From: Acinetobacter lwoffii
GTDB lineage: Bacteria; Pseudomonadota; Gammaproteobacteria; Pseudomonadales; Moraxellaceae
Reading direction: 5' to 3'
NCBI RefSeq assembly: GCF_024129355.1
Contig: NZ_JAMXXP010000003.1
Span: 124,001 to 188,000, forward strand
DNA length: 64,000 nucleotides
A program made the translations under genes and the position numbers. The notes beneath the pieces are model-generated. The model was not told where the DNA came from. It worked only from the letters and a program-made list of their open reading frames with translations, and made no database searches. The stretch's first letter is position 1. Every line of letters starts with the position of its first letter. Below, piece after piece: positions 8,046-16,969 of this stretch.

Positions 8046-9233
8046 ATGCAAAATATAGACTTATTATTTCTTCTTCTCGGTGCAGTTCTAGTGCTTGCCA
8101 TGCATGCTGGATTTGCTTTTTTAGAGCTTGGAACAGTTCGACATAAAAACCAGGTCAATGCCCTAAGTAAAATTCTAACCGACTTTGCCATCTCCGCCAT
8201 CGCCTATTTTTTAGTGGGCTACTATATTGCCTACGGTCAGCACTTTTTCCATGATGCTGCAACCTTGTCTGCCGATCATGGCTACAATCTGATGCGCTGT
8301 TTTTTCCTGTTGACTTTTGCTGCAGCAATTCCAGCGATTATCTCTGGAGGGATTGCAGAGCGTGCCAAAATGCGTTCACAGGCTTTAGCGACATTATTTC
8401 TGGTTGCGCTGATCTATCCGTTTTTTGAGGGTATGATCTGGAATGGCAACCTTGGTTTTCAGGATTGGCTGACCCATGCATTTGGTGCAAGTTTTCATGA
8501 TTTTGCCGGCTCAGTTGTCGTTCATGCAATGGGCGGCTGGATGGCACTTGCCGCAATAATCCTACTTGGTGCGCGTCATGGCCGTTACAAAAATGATGGC
8601 CGGATCACCGCGCATCCTCCTTCATCAATTCCTTTTTTGGCTTTGGGTTCATGGATTCTGATTGTGGGATGGTTCGGCTTCAATGTCATGAGCGCGCAGC
8701 GGCTGGATGCCATTTCTGGACTGGTCGCTATTAACTCTTTGATGGCCATGGTCGGTGGAACAATAGCAGCCAAAGTTGCGGGGAAAGATGACCCCGGCTT
8801 CCTGCATAATGGTCCCTTAGCAGGTCTGGTGGCGATTTGTGCAGGATCAGACGTCGTTCATCCGTTAGGTGCTTTTTTTATCGGGATCAGCGCCGGCATT
8901 ATTTTTGTGAAACTCTTTACCTATACCCAAAATAAACTCAAAGTGGATGATGTATTGGGGGTTTGGCCTTTGCATGGCGTTTGTGGTGCTTTTGGCGGAT
9001 TAGCTGTGGGTATCTTCGGTCAGCAATGGCTTGGAGGAATGGGAGGAGTGTCTTTAATTTCACAACTCATAGGTACAGTGCTGGCGATTGTCATTGCTTT
9101 GGCGGGTGGTTTTTTGGTGTATGGCCTGCTTAAGGTTTTGATGGGTATTCGCCTGACTGAGGAAGAAGAGTTCAATGGTGCAGACTTGTCGATTCATCGT
9201 ATTTCTGCTAATTCGGAAGAAAATACTTTTTAA
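8046..9233 (+). CDS. amt: Ammonium transporter (Amt/MEP/Rh family)
   Basis: Inner-membrane NH4+/NH3 channel of 395 residues with about 11 membrane helices. ATG 8046 (MQNIDLLFLLLGAVLVLAMHAGFAFLELG) is preferred over an in-frame GTG at 8016, since it opens straight into the first helix. Family marks are AFLELGTVRHKNQVN in helix 1-2, GGIAERAKMRSQA, and the two pore histidines, in VVHAMGGW (about residue 160) and WPLHGVCGAFGG (about 305). No cleavable signal peptide is evident, as in the shorter Amt subgroup. No glnK gene is next to it, unlike the common glnK-amtB pair, so PII control would act in trans. A terminator follows directly. Confidence 0.95.
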   Translation: MQNIDLLFLLLGAVLVLAMHAGFAFLELGTVRHKNQVNALSKILTDFAISAIAYFLVGYYIAYGQHFFHDAATLSADHGYNLMRCFFLLTFAAAIPAIISGGIAERAKMRSQALATLFLVALIYPFFEGMIWNGNLGFQDWLTHAFGASFHDFAGSVVVHAMGGWMALAAIILLGARHGRYKNDGRITAHPPSSIPFLALGSWILIVGWFGFNVMSAQRLDAISGLVAINSLMAMVGGTIAAKVAGKDDPGFLHNGPLAGLVAICAGSDVVHPLGAFFIGISAGIIFVKLFTYTQNKLKVDDVLGVWPLHGVCGAFGGLAVGIFGQQWLGGMGGVSLISQLIGTVLAIVIALAGGFLVYGLLKVLMGIRLTEEEEFNGADLSIHRISANSEENTF

Positions 9234-9242
9234 TAGACATAA

Positions 9243-9272
9243 AAAAAGCCTCTACGACTAGGGGCTTTTTTT
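9243..9272 (+). terminator. Intrinsic terminator after amt
   Basis: AGCCTCTA / TAGGGGCT hairpin (with G-U) followed by seven T, 10 bases after the stop. Confidence 0.8.
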
Positions 9273-9302
9273 ATTTATAAGCAGAGCATCTAGATGAAGT
9301 AA

Positions 9303-9926
9303 TTACTTCATACCAAAAATTAATTTTAAGCCAAGTACCGTCATAACTGCGCCTGCTGCGCGGTCAAACAAAGCCTTAAACTTCAAATAAACACTACGTG
9401 GCTTTTCCGCAGATAATGCAACTGCGACTAGTGAACACCAGCCTGCATCAATAAAGAAACATAAGACAGGCAAAACAAAATAAAAATACGTTGGAATTTC
9501 TTTGGGCAATAACGCGGTAAAAATACTGGCCAGCACAATCGCAATTTTGGGATTGGACAACTGTGTGATTAAACCAGTGGTAAAAGCACGGCGTAAAGAC
9601 ATCTGTTTGCTAATGGTTGTATCCGCTTCGATCGGATCTTTGGCATGTTTAATGATTTTAAACGCCAACCAAAGTAAATATAAACCACCACAAATTTTTA
9701 AGGCCAGGTACGCTGAGGGTACAGCCAGTAAAAATGCCTGCAAACCGAGAACCGCCAGCAGACCAAAAATCGCTGCACCGAGACCAGTACCCAATGCAGT
9801 AAATAAACCATGTTTACGTGAAATGGCAATTGAATTTTTTGCCACATAAATAGAAGTTGGCCCGGGACTCATTGCGCCTAACATCAGGGCAAAAGCAATC
9901 GAACCTAAAATCCAGAATGATTCCAC
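9303..9926 (-). CDS. LysE/RhtB-family amino-acid exporter
   Basis: 207-residue inner-membrane protein with six predicted helices, the standard size for LysE/RhtB/YggA exporters. The diagnostic N-terminal motif is present: GAMSPGPTSIYVAKNSIAISRKHGLFTALG, in short G-x-x-SPGP followed by the basic loop. The helix 3 to 4 region has a charged loop (KHAKDPIEADTTISKQ) and helix 4 carries the Pro-containing NPKIAIVLASIF stretch typical of the family. Substrates of this family include amino acids and homoserine lactone; the specific one cannot be told. Single gene, convergent with amt. Confidence 0.92.
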   Translation of the reverse strand: MESFWILGSIAFALMLGAMSPGPTSIYVAKNSIAISRKHGLFTALGTGLGAAIFGLLAVLGLQAFLLAVPSAYLALKICGGLYLLWLAFKIIKHAKDPIEADTTISKQMSLRRAFTTGLITQLSNPKIAIVLASIFTALLPKEIPTYFYFVLPVLCFFIDAGWCSLVAVALSAEKPRSVYLKFKALFDRAAGAVMTVLGLKLIFGMK

Positions 9927-10029
9927 GAGATAACCTGACTTAAAAATTGAAGGGCTATTTTAAGCAAAAACCTGACAATTTGCTGTAAAAATTTCTGGAT
10001 TTGTCATGAATTTCAACTATAGCAATTAC

Positions 10030-10212
10030 TTAAGGTTTCAACTGATCCTGAGCACTCAAATGCTTGTCTAGCAGTTGATAATCCTGCTCATATACAGGTA
10101 CGCCACCAATAATCATGGTACGGGTTTCTGTTTTAGGTTTATTCAACGCATCATCACAGCCCGACAGACTGAGCAGCATGCCGACCCACACAGCACAGGA
10201 TAATATTTTCAT
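10030..10212 (-). CDS. Small predicted lipoprotein (60 aa)
   Basis: MKILSCAVWVGMLLSLSGCDDALNK: signal peptide with lipobox LSGC, acylated Cys at about residue 19, followed by Asp-Asp, which in the classical +2 rule favours inner-membrane retention. The start ATG 10212 is set by a very good Shine-Dalgarno (GAGGAGGG) seven bases upstream; the frame is open further 5' but without any signal-peptide logic. The 41-residue mature part is charged and contains MIIGGVPVYEQDYQLLDKHL. No named family recognised. Confidence 0.8.
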   Translation of the reverse strand: MKILSCAVWVGMLLSLSGCDDALNKPKTETRTMIIGGVPVYEQDYQLLDKHLSAQDQLKP

Positions 10213-10392
10213 TATTCTACCCTCCTCAGGGTTTCCTCTGTTTAGATTAGCATTGTTGTTTAAATAATCAGCGGAATATTTGTGACAATCTACAACCAAT
10301 TCCATAGCTTTCAGCGAATAATGGCTTATTGAAAAACTTTGATTTTTAGCACTTCCGCTATAATGCCTCTATCATGAACTTTGCGAACTTTT

Positions 10393-11274
10393 ATGTTTGA
10401 AACCATTGCCCAAAATATTCCAGATCAACAGATTAATTTTCACGATATTACTTTAATAATACGTCGTCTGGATCTGGTGCATCCACAAATCTCGGGCAAC
10501 AAGTTTTTTAAACTGAAATATAATTTTCTTGAAGCCAAAAGACAGGGTTATCAGCATATTCTGAGTTTTGGAGGTGCTTATTCCAATCATATTGCTGCTA
10601 CTGCATTTGCCGCACAGCAGTTTGGTTTTCAGAGTGTTGGAGTGATTCGGGGTGAAGAACTGGCTGATCGACCATTGAATCCAACATTAGCCACCGCCCA
10701 AGAATTCGGGATGCAGTTGCATTTCGTCAGTCGTGATGAATATCGGCGCAAGCAACAGCCTGAGTATTTGGCCGAACTCGCTCGACAATTTCCTGAACAT
10801 TATGTGATTCCTGAAGGTGGAACCAATGCTTTGGCGATTCAAGGGTGTCAGGAAATATTAAAAGATAGCGATGCGCAATTTGATGTGATTTGTTGTGCAG
10901 TAGGCACCGGTGGCACCATCAGCGGATTGATCGAAGCCAGTCACGCGCATCAACAGATCTTAGGATTTTCCGCACTGAAAGGTTCATTTTTAAAAGATGA
11001 AGTCGCCCAACTGACGAAAAAAACCAACTGGAACATTCTCGATGATTATTGTTGTGGTGGTTATGCCAAAACCAGTGCAGCCTTGGTGCAGTTTATCCGG
11101 GATTTTGAAGCCGAATTTTCAATTCTACTAGAGCAGGTCTACACGGCTAAAATGCTGATGGGGATTTTTGATCTGATCGAGAAAAATTATTTTCCGGCTA
11201 GATCAAAACTGCTGGTCATTCATAGTGGCGGTCTGCAAGGTCGTAATATTCCCTTTAATTCTATAGCAATTTAA
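10393..11274 (+). CDS. PLP-dependent D-cysteine desulfhydrase / ACC deaminase-like enzyme
   Basis: 293-residue cytoplasmic enzyme of the tryptophan-synthase-beta fold type II PLP family, in the group that includes D-cysteine desulfhydrase (DcyD) and ACC deaminase. ATG 10393 (MFETIAQNIPDQQ) is taken as the start; a TTG 12 bases upstream is possible. The PLP lysine is in SGNKFFKLKYN (about residue 38-42), with the substrate loop SFGGAYSNHIAATAF after it (about residue 60), and the Gly-rich phosphate-binding loop VGTGGTISGLIEAS at about 175. It is shorter than typical ACC deaminases (about 335 residues). A TATAAT-like -10 lies about 30 bases upstream. Real substrate unproven; D-cysteine desulfhydrase is a best guess. 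Confidence 0.85.
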   Translation: MFETIAQNIPDQQINFHDITLIIRRLDLVHPQISGNKFFKLKYNFLEAKRQGYQHILSFGGAYSNHIAATAFAAQQFGFQSVGVIRGEELADRPLNPTLATAQEFGMQLHFVSRDEYRRKQQPEYLAELARQFPEHYVIPEGGTNALAIQGCQEILKDSDAQFDVICCAVGTGGTISGLIEASHAHQQILGFSALKGSFLKDEVAQLTKKTNWNILDDYCCGGYAKTSAALVQFIRDFEAEFSILLEQVYTAKMLMGIFDLIEKNYFPARSKLLVIHSGGLQGRNIPFNSIAI

Positions 11275-11594
11275 GCTTGAATCGGTTGATTGTTATTTAA
11301 GGCAATTAACCCTTTGACCAAGCGGTAGATATGCCAGATAAAGACCAGAAACACGATCAAGAAACCAATCAAGATCACAGTCAATAAGCCACCGACGATA
11401 TAGCCCAGCAAACTGATCCAGAAGGTTTTAATTTGCCAATCGACATGACTTTCCAGCCAGGTACCGCGCATTTCATCACGCTTGATATAATTCATCACAA
11501 TTGCAATAAATGGAGTCAGACCAAGAAAAAATCCTAAAATATAAAGAATATATGTAATCAGATTATATTATTTTAAATCTTCCACACTTGCCAT
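11271..11594 (-). pseudogene. DUF4870-type small membrane protein gene interrupted by an in-frame TAA at codon 9
   Basis: Read from ATG 11594 (good AAGGAAAA Shine-Dalgarno), the frame gives MASVEDLK, then TAA at 11568-11570, then continues without shift as YNLITYILYILGFFLGL...IVMNYIKRDEMRGTW. The whole 107-codon frame looks like one DUF4870-like protein with three membrane helices; the first helix lies wholly after the stop. A single base change (for example AAA to TAA) explains the break. The downstream part, from ATG 11498, could still be made only by reinitiation and would lack helix one. The frame overlaps the end of the PLP enzyme gene by four bases. Either a nonsense pseudogene or a consensus error. 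Confidence 0.75.
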
Positions 11595-11781
11595 TCGCTT
11601 TTCCTTGTTATTAGGTTTTTAGTTTGTACAAAAACTATGCATGAGTTTTAAGCCGCTTTCAAATATTTTATGTTTAAAATCCGCTATAAATCTGCAATCA
11701 CAGAACTGATTTTTCTGGAATAGAGAAAGCTGAAATAAAATTGTCTATAATGCTTCCCTTTTCTTCTCCCTTGAGTGTGTA

Positions 11782-12981
11782 ATGTCTTCCAAGCAATACG
11801 ATGTTCTAGTCATAGGTGCCGGTGCCTCAGGTTTAATGACGGCGTATATGGCTGCGCAACGTGGGCGCAAAGTCGTGGTAGTAGAAAAAGCCAACAAGGT
11901 TGGCAAAAAAATCCTGATGTCTGGCGGTGGTAAATGTAATTTCACCAATCTGGAAGTCGAACCGAGCAATTATATTTCACACAATCCACATTTTGTGATT
12001 TCAGCTTTAACGCGTTATACCAACTGGGACTTTATCGGCTTGGTTTGTGAATATGGCATTGCTTATGAAGAGCGCAAACATGGACAGCTGTTTACCTTAA
12101 ATGGTGCAAAAGATATCTTGTCGATGCTGCTGGCGGAATGTGACAAAACCGGTCTGGTCGATATCAAAACCAGCTGCGAAGTGAAAGCAGTCAATCCAGT
12201 CGATGATCAAGGTTTTCAGGTGGCAACCTCACTGGGATACTTTGAAGTTGAATCTGTCGTCGTGGCATCCGGTGGTTTATCGATTCCTACGCTTGGCGGT
12301 TCAGGCATTGGCTATGAGATTGCAAAACAGTTTGGACATCACGTCTATCCAACCCGTGCCGGACTGGTTCCATTTACCTTCTCTGACGGATTTAAAGAAG
12401 TCACCACGCGCTTAAGCGGTAATGCCGTAGAAGCAACTCTCTCGAATGAGCTTAATAGCTTTACCGAAGCGCTATTGTTTACCCATCGCGGTTTGAGTGG
12501 GCCAAGTTCCCTGCAACTTTCCAACTACTGGAATGTCGGACAGAGCTTTAAGGTCGATTTCTTACCGAGTGTAGATTTACTGGATTTCTTTAAAACGAAA
12601 AAACAAAGTCAGCCCAAAGTCTTGCTGCGTACACTACTGAATGAATATTTACCGAAAAGTGTGGTGGCTGAATTACAAAGTCTGATCTGGACTGAAAGCG
12701 CTGAAACTGCCATTGGTAATATCAGCGATGACAAACTGGAACAGATTGCGGCACGTCTGCATGGCTTTGAAGTGAAACCTTCAGGAACTGAAGGCTACCG
12801 TACAGCGGAGGTGACTTTGGGTGGTGTAGATACCACTGAAGTATCCTCAAAAACCATGGAAAGTAAAAAGCAGAAAGGCTTGTATTTTATTGGTGAAGTA
12901 CTGGATGTTACCGGACATTTGGGCGGCTATAATTTCCAATGGGCATGGTCATCGGCACATGCCGCATCGGAATATATTTAA
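11782..12981 (+). CDS. BaiN/HI0933-family NAD(P)/FAD-dependent oxidoreductase
   Basis: 399-residue cytosolic flavoprotein. An N-terminal Rossmann FAD-binding motif VLVIGAGASGLMTAYMAAQRG sits at about residues 8-28, followed by the family signature KILMSGGGKCNFTN (about 47-60), characteristic of the HI0933/YhiN group. FGFTH-like LLFTHRGLSGPSSLQLSNYW is at about 230-250, and the C-terminal FAD loop reads GLYFIGEVLDVTGHLGGYNFQWAWSSA. The family includes BaiN, a bile-acid-related reductase, but most members have no known substrate. A TATAAT at about 11745 could be its -10 element. Monocistronic. Confidence 0.92.
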   Translation: MSSKQYDVLVIGAGASGLMTAYMAAQRGRKVVVVEKANKVGKKILMSGGGKCNFTNLEVEPSNYISHNPHFVISALTRYTNWDFIGLVCEYGIAYEERKHGQLFTLNGAKDILSMLLAECDKTGLVDIKTSCEVKAVNPVDDQGFQVATSLGYFEVESVVVASGGLSIPTLGGSGIGYEIAKQFGHHVYPTRAGLVPFTFSDGFKEVTTRLSGNAVEATLSNELNSFTEALLFTHRGLSGPSSLQLSNYWNVGQSFKVDFLPSVDLLDFFKTKKQSQPKVLLRTLLNEYLPKSVVAELQSLIWTESAETAIGNISDDKLEQIAARLHGFEVKPSGTEGYRTAEVTLGGVDTTEVSSKTMESKKQKGLYFIGEVLDVTGHLGGYNFQWAWSSAHAASEYI

Positions 12982-13010
12982 TCAATAGATAATCTGGTTT
13001 GCTACTTAAC

Positions 13011-13160
13011 TCATTCCAGATAGTCTGTTTTAAACAGGTTGAGATTGGCCGTATTTTTTAAACGGTCAATCGTCAGCTGCATTTTTTGAGCTTCTCGCAG
13101 ACATAGCGGTACGTCATCTGCTGAAGATGCCATGAATTTATGTTGTAGTGCTTTCCACAT
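13011..13160 (-). CDS. Small soluble protein (49 aa)
   Basis: MWKALQHKFMASSADDVPLC..., ending LNLFKTDYLE. Start ATG 13160 has a strong Shine-Dalgarno (AAGGAGAT) nine bases upstream, the main support for coding. Composition is normal for a soluble helical protein, with no membrane segment. Unknown function; short enough to be missed by size cut-offs. Confidence 0.65.
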   Translation of the reverse strand: MWKALQHKFMASSADDVPLCLREAQKMQLTIDRLKNTANLNLFKTDYLE

Positions 13161-13289
13161 ATTGTTGATCTCCTTTTCTTTATATTTTTAATGCAAGAAA
13201 AATACCAAAATCATTTTAGTATTCACTTGAATATTCTATATTTTTTAAAAAATAAATTCTATTCCTGGTGACTGAGCAGGATTGACTCC

Positions 13290-13457
13290 TCAGTTAAATT
13301 CGTCTGTCTCTGGTATTTTCTTATCCAGCTCTCGCTCAGACTGCTCGTCCTGTTTGCTCTTCACAAAAACAAATCGATAGGCAGCGGTAAAAAAGCCAAG
13401 CGTAATTCCTGCAATGACTAAAGGAGCCAGAACTTTGTTAGGTTTTTTGGTATTCAT
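13290..13457 (-). CDS. Small membrane-anchored protein (55 aa)
   Basis: MNTKKPNKVLAPLVIAG..., then a membrane helix (about residues 9-30, LAPLVIAGITLGFFTAAYRF) and a highly charged tail (KSKQDEQSERELDKK). A Shine-Dalgarno (AAGGAAAA) precedes ATG 13457. It lies just downstream of the CmpX/MscS-like gene on the same strand, 68 bases after its stop, and could share its transcript. Unknown function. Confidence 0.65.
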   Translation of the reverse strand: MNTKKPNKVLAPLVIAGITLGFFTAAYRFVFVKSKQDEQSERELDKKIPETDEFN

Positions 13458-13525
13458 TCATTTTTCCTTATGACTGAACAAAATCGACCACATGAGCGTG
13501 GTCGATTTTGCTTAAAGATAACAGG

Positions 13526-15472
13526 TTATTTCAGGTCATCTTTTTTCTGAATAGAACGATCAATATCGACATTCGGCTCTTTTTCTCCAGTTGAACCAAA
13601 TGGATTATTGACTGGCGGATGAGTCGGATCGACTTTTAGTGAATCTGGTACGGCTTGATCCGCATCCGGATTGACCGGATCAATACCCAATGATTCATCA
13701 TCCTGCGGTGCAGTGGTAAGGATTGCCGGGGTAGTATGAGATAAATCCGTACCCATAGGCATATTCTTGTCTGAATCCTGATTTGGCATGATGCCTGCTC
13801 CTGGAGTTGTGATTGAAGAATCGCTAGTGCCTGTAGCAGTTTGCGAACCACCAGAGGACTGGCTCATTGAGCTATCTGTAGAACTCATACCCATCGCCGC
13901 ACCTGTAGTACCTGACATGTCGGTTGCACTTGTACCTGTGGTCTTGCCACCTAATCCAGAAAATATGCTGTTCTCAGCTTTTTCTTTGACTGGGTTAGGG
14001 TCTTTGGCCTCTCGTTTGGCTTTATCAATCAAATCCGTGAGTACACGTTCCGCAGGTTGACGGCCACCCAGACCAAATGCCAAGGCGAATGCCACTGCTA
14101 CAGCACCCAAAGTTAAACCAAATGCCAGGTTAACAATCGAATCGGCAATACCCATCGCACGCAGACCCATTGCCACAACCAGCCCCATGATCAAGACACG
14201 AACCAAATTGGCTAACCAGCGCGAGCTGTTATATTCACCACGTTGTACGATATTCGCAACAATATTCGCCAGCCAGAAACCGATTACCAGAATCACCGCA
14301 CCAAGCAGGATGTTGGCACCAAAGTAGATGAACATTGCAATTAGGCCACTGATCTGTTCAAAGCCCAGACGGTTCGCTGCTTCAGAAACTGCAAATAACA
14401 TGGTGAATAAAACGATCAGGAAACCGACTACACTTGAAAGTTTAGTCGTGCCTAAAAAGCGTTGGATATCCAGTTTGGCAGGAATTTCATCAACACCTGT
14501 ACCAGCAACTACTTCAACCACCAGACGTGCCACCAGTTTAGACACCACATACGCCAGAATCAGGATCAACGCAGCAGCGATGATATTCGGAATGGCATTC
14601 ATGATTTCATACAGCATGGCTGTAGCAGGCTGAGAAATGGCCTCGATACCCAATGCTTCAAATGCAATGATCAGTGCGGTAATGATCACCACGGCGAAGA
14701 TAAATGAACCAATCACCTGAGAAACATTCGAGTTTTTGAAGATGCCTACTTTTTCAGCATGTTGCTGTACGTTCAGACTGTTTAATAGTCCTTCAACAAT
14801 ACCGCGCACAATTTTCGCCAGGATATAACCGACAAAAATGATGACTGCAGCAATGAAGATGTTTGGTAAGTAACTAACAACATCGGTCAGCATATTCTGA
14901 ACTGGTAACAGCAGACCGTTGAGCCCCAGAATAGACAGCACGATTGGTAAGAACAGTAATAAAATTAACCAGTAAGCAATTTCACTGATATTTTTACTAA
15001 TCGGACTGACACCAACTTCAGCACTGAGTTTTTCATCGAGTTGCGTTCGGTCTAGCAGTTTTTGTAGCCCTATCTTCACCAGATTGGCCACAATCCAACC
15101 TATGAATCCGACTGCAATTGCACCTAGTAACTGCGGGATAAATAACAGGAACTGCTGGATCATATTACTGAATGGACCGCTGACACTGGTAAGATTGAGC
15201 ACGTTCAGCGCACCAATCACGGCAATAATCAGAATAATCCAGAACACGACGCGGGCGATAATGCTCTCCACATTGGAGTGATGACCTGTCGCCGTATTTA
15301 AATGTGTATTGGTGCCCAGTTTTTGCAAGAGCTTTTTAACGCCTGCCGAGACCAGTAACGCAATGATCCAGCCAATTACTAATATGGCAATTGCACTAAG
15401 AATGGGATGGAACTGATCCCAATAGTACATGGCATCGAAGCCACCACGCGGGCTTCTCATATAATCATTCAT
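13526..15472 (-). CDS. CmpX-like mechanosensitive-channel-family membrane protein
   Basis: 648-residue inner-membrane protein. About the first 480 residues consist of repeated membrane-helix units of the TM_helix type (PF05552-like), visible as recurring IGWIIALLVSAGVKKLL, VGFIGWIVANLVKIGLQKLL, VGYILAKIVRGIVEGLL and IGFWLANIVANIVQRG segments, each a helix that ends in an amphipathic V/I-x-K-x-L pattern. The last pair (GLTLGAVAVAFALAFGLGGR) resembles the pore helix of MscS. The remaining 160 residues are disordered and Ser/Thr/Gly/Met-rich (GTSATDMSGTTGAAMG). Related Pseudomonas CmpX is linked to envelope stress and cell-wall sensing; a channel function here is inference. Start ATG 15472 has a GAGGG-type Shine-Dalgarno. 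Confidence 0.85.
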   Translation of the reverse strand: MNDYMRSPRGGFDAMYYWDQFHPILSAIAILVIGWIIALLVSAGVKKLLQKLGTNTHLNTATGHHSNVESIIARVVFWIILIIAVIGALNVLNLTSVSGPFSNMIQQFLLFIPQLLGAIAVGFIGWIVANLVKIGLQKLLDRTQLDEKLSAEVGVSPISKNISEIAYWLILLLFLPIVLSILGLNGLLLPVQNMLTDVVSYLPNIFIAAVIIFVGYILAKIVRGIVEGLLNSLNVQQHAEKVGIFKNSNVSQVIGSFIFAVVIITALIIAFEALGIEAISQPATAMLYEIMNAIPNIIAAALILILAYVVSKLVARLVVEVVAGTGVDEIPAKLDIQRFLGTTKLSSVVGFLIVLFTMLFAVSEAANRLGFEQISGLIAMFIYFGANILLGAVILVIGFWLANIVANIVQRGEYNSSRWLANLVRVLIMGLVVAMGLRAMGIADSIVNLAFGLTLGAVAVAFALAFGLGGRQPAERVLTDLIDKAKREAKDPNPVKEKAENSIFSGLGGKTTGTSATDMSGTTGAAMGMSSTDSSMSQSSGGSQTATGTSDSSITTPGAGIMPNQDSDKNMPMGTDLSHTTPAILTTAPQDDESLGIDPVNPDADQAVPDSLKVDPTHPPVNNPFGSTGEKEPNVDIDRSIQKKDDLK

Positions 15473-15629
15473 GTTGTTCTACCCTCTTTGTTATTAAGCT
15501 ATTTATCTGAAATCGGGGGCATCTCCCTGAAACAATCAGCCCCTTCTTCTTCCGGATTCATATTAGATTTGATGTTTTCAGACTCAAGCCAGGTAGATGG
15601 CACTACCTTAAAACATCACTATCCATTGC

Positions 15630-15660
15630 AAAAAAGCCCCAGTGGTTCACTAGAGCTTTT
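15630..15660 (-). terminator. Terminator of the small anchored-protein gene (minus strand)
   Basis: On the minus strand AAAAGCTCTAGTG - AAC - CACTGGGGCTTTTTT, just after the stop at 15674. It separates this gene from the downstream CmpX-like gene. Confidence 0.75.
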
Positions 15661-15673
15661 CAGGTATTTTCAG

Positions 15674-16006
15674 TTATTGAGTCGCCTGTCCATCAGTCGC
15701 AGTTGCTGTTGCTTCTGTGCCATCACCCACGGTTGCTGTAGCTTCCGTTCCATCATTCATGGTGGCGGTGCCTTGTGTAGACTCACCGACCGGAGTTGAA
15801 TTATTTGGGGTAGCAGGCTGTACATTCGGATTTGGATGTCCTGCAGGAGCATCATTCGCATCTGGATTCATGTCAGCAAACATATAGAACAGTAGTGCGA
15901 GTAAAAAAATACCGACCAAAATCAAGATATAAACAGGGATACGCTTTTTCTGCGTCACGTCTGCCTGATGATTTAAAGGTGGTTTTTTATTGAAATCATC
16001 GACCAT
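15674..16006 (-). CDS. Small membrane-anchored protein with a Thr/Ala/Gly repeat tail
   Basis: 110 residues: a cytosolic basic N-terminus (MVDDFNKKPPLNHQADVTQKK), one membrane helix (IPVYILILVGIFLLALLFYMF, about residues 25-46) and an extracytoplasmic Pro/Asn/Thr-rich tail. The tail ends in a degenerate tandem repeat, NDGTEATATVGDGTEATATA-TDG, with a period near 11 residues. Start ATG 16006 is preferred to upstream GTG/ATG codons because GAGG lies at the right distance. It has no recognised family and appears to be a separate transcript, although it lies beside the CmpX-like gene and could be functionally tied to the envelope. Confidence 0.75.
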   Translation of the reverse strand: MVDDFNKKPPLNHQADVTQKKRIPVYILILVGIFLLALLFYMFADMNPDANDAPAGHPNPNVQPATPNNSTPVGESTQGTATMNDGTEATATVGDGTEATATATDGQATQ

Positions 16007-16144
16007 AACCATCCTCACTCTTTGTTATTCATAAGTAGATTTTTAGAATAACAAGCTGTGAATAGGGCTTCTGTGACAAAACATGGTGAGATGGTGACGG
16101 GATGTAAGTCACTAATCCATCAGAATTCTCTGCTAGATGCTACT

Positions 16145-16960
16145 TTAAAATAGCCGTTTGGCTGGGCTATGTTGCATATCGACTGGGGTTTCGTGTTCAT
16201 CTTTCAACTGCACCCCTGAAAGCTGTAACTCACAGGATTTACGCATCAATGCGACCAGTCGCTGGATAGCTAGTGGATAGGCCAAGCCCGCAGAACGGAC
16301 ATTGGAAATACAGTTGCGCAAGGCATCATGACACCCTTTAAAAGCATTATAAGTGTAATAAATTCCCATACTATCGGGTGAGCTCAAACCCGGCCGTTCG
16401 CCAATTAGCATGACCAGCATTTTCGCCTGTAAAATTTCTGCCAATTCATCACCCAGTGCCACACGACTGCCACGGGCAATCACTAAGGGGGCAATCTGCC
16501 AGCCTTGTTCTTTGCATGCCTCTAGCAAGGCCGGAATAAAATGCAGGCTATTTTCCTCAATGGCACGTGCTGATAGTCCATCTCCCAGCACAATGGCTAC
16601 ATCCCAATGTTGCTGATGTTCGGCCCGGTATTGCTGCAATATCGTTTTGGACTGTTCTGAAAGCACACGCCCAAGATCGGGACGTTTAAGATAAAGATCT
16701 TTCTCTACCGCCTGGCTTTCAATTTCCAGAATAGGCAGTCCCGTTTTAGCTAAGCCAGATTTTAAGAATTCAACATCAAGTGGCTTCAGTACCGCATCTT
16801 TAGCTTGCGCATGTGCCAACTGAAATTCCAGACTTGGTCGAGTCGGCAAGCTGCCCCCAGTTCGACCTAAGGCAATCCGTGCATCAGTAAAGGCTTTTAA
16901 CTTCTGCCAGGGATTATCCTGCAATTGAGACTCAAATTTCACATCAGCAATTAGTTTCAT
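16145..16960 (-). CDS. eutC: Ethanolamine ammonia-lyase small (light) subunit
   Basis: 271 residues, the beta subunit of the coenzyme-B12-dependent ammonia-lyase that converts ethanolamine to acetaldehyde and ammonia. Visible marks are DARIALGRTGGSLPTRPSLEFQLAHAQAKDAV near the N-terminus, the cobalamin-contact region VVLGDGLSARAIE (VAIVLGDGLSA) and the C-terminal GERPGLSSPDSMGIYYTY stretch. It lies nine bases after eutB, so the two are co-transcribed and probably coupled. No eut microcompartment genes are near, as usual for Acinetobacter, which uses ethanolamine without a shell. Confidence 0.96.
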   Translation of the reverse strand: MKLIADVKFESQLQDNPWQKLKAFTDARIALGRTGGSLPTRPSLEFQLAHAQAKDAVLKPLDVEFLKSGLAKTGLPILEIESQAVEKDLYLKRPDLGRVLSEQSKTILQQYRAEHQQHWDVAIVLGDGLSARAIEENSLHFIPALLEACKEQGWQIAPLVIARGSRVALGDELAEILQAKMLVMLIGERPGLSSPDSMGIYYTYNAFKGCHDALRNCISNVRSAGLAYPLAIQRLVALMRKSCELQLSGVQLKDEHETPVDMQHSPAKRLF

Positions 16961-16969
16961 AGCACTTCT

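Noticed and set aside
13788..14060. Plus-strand frames opposite the CmpX-like gene
   Set aside because: Shadows created by the biased codon pattern of the real minus-strand gene.
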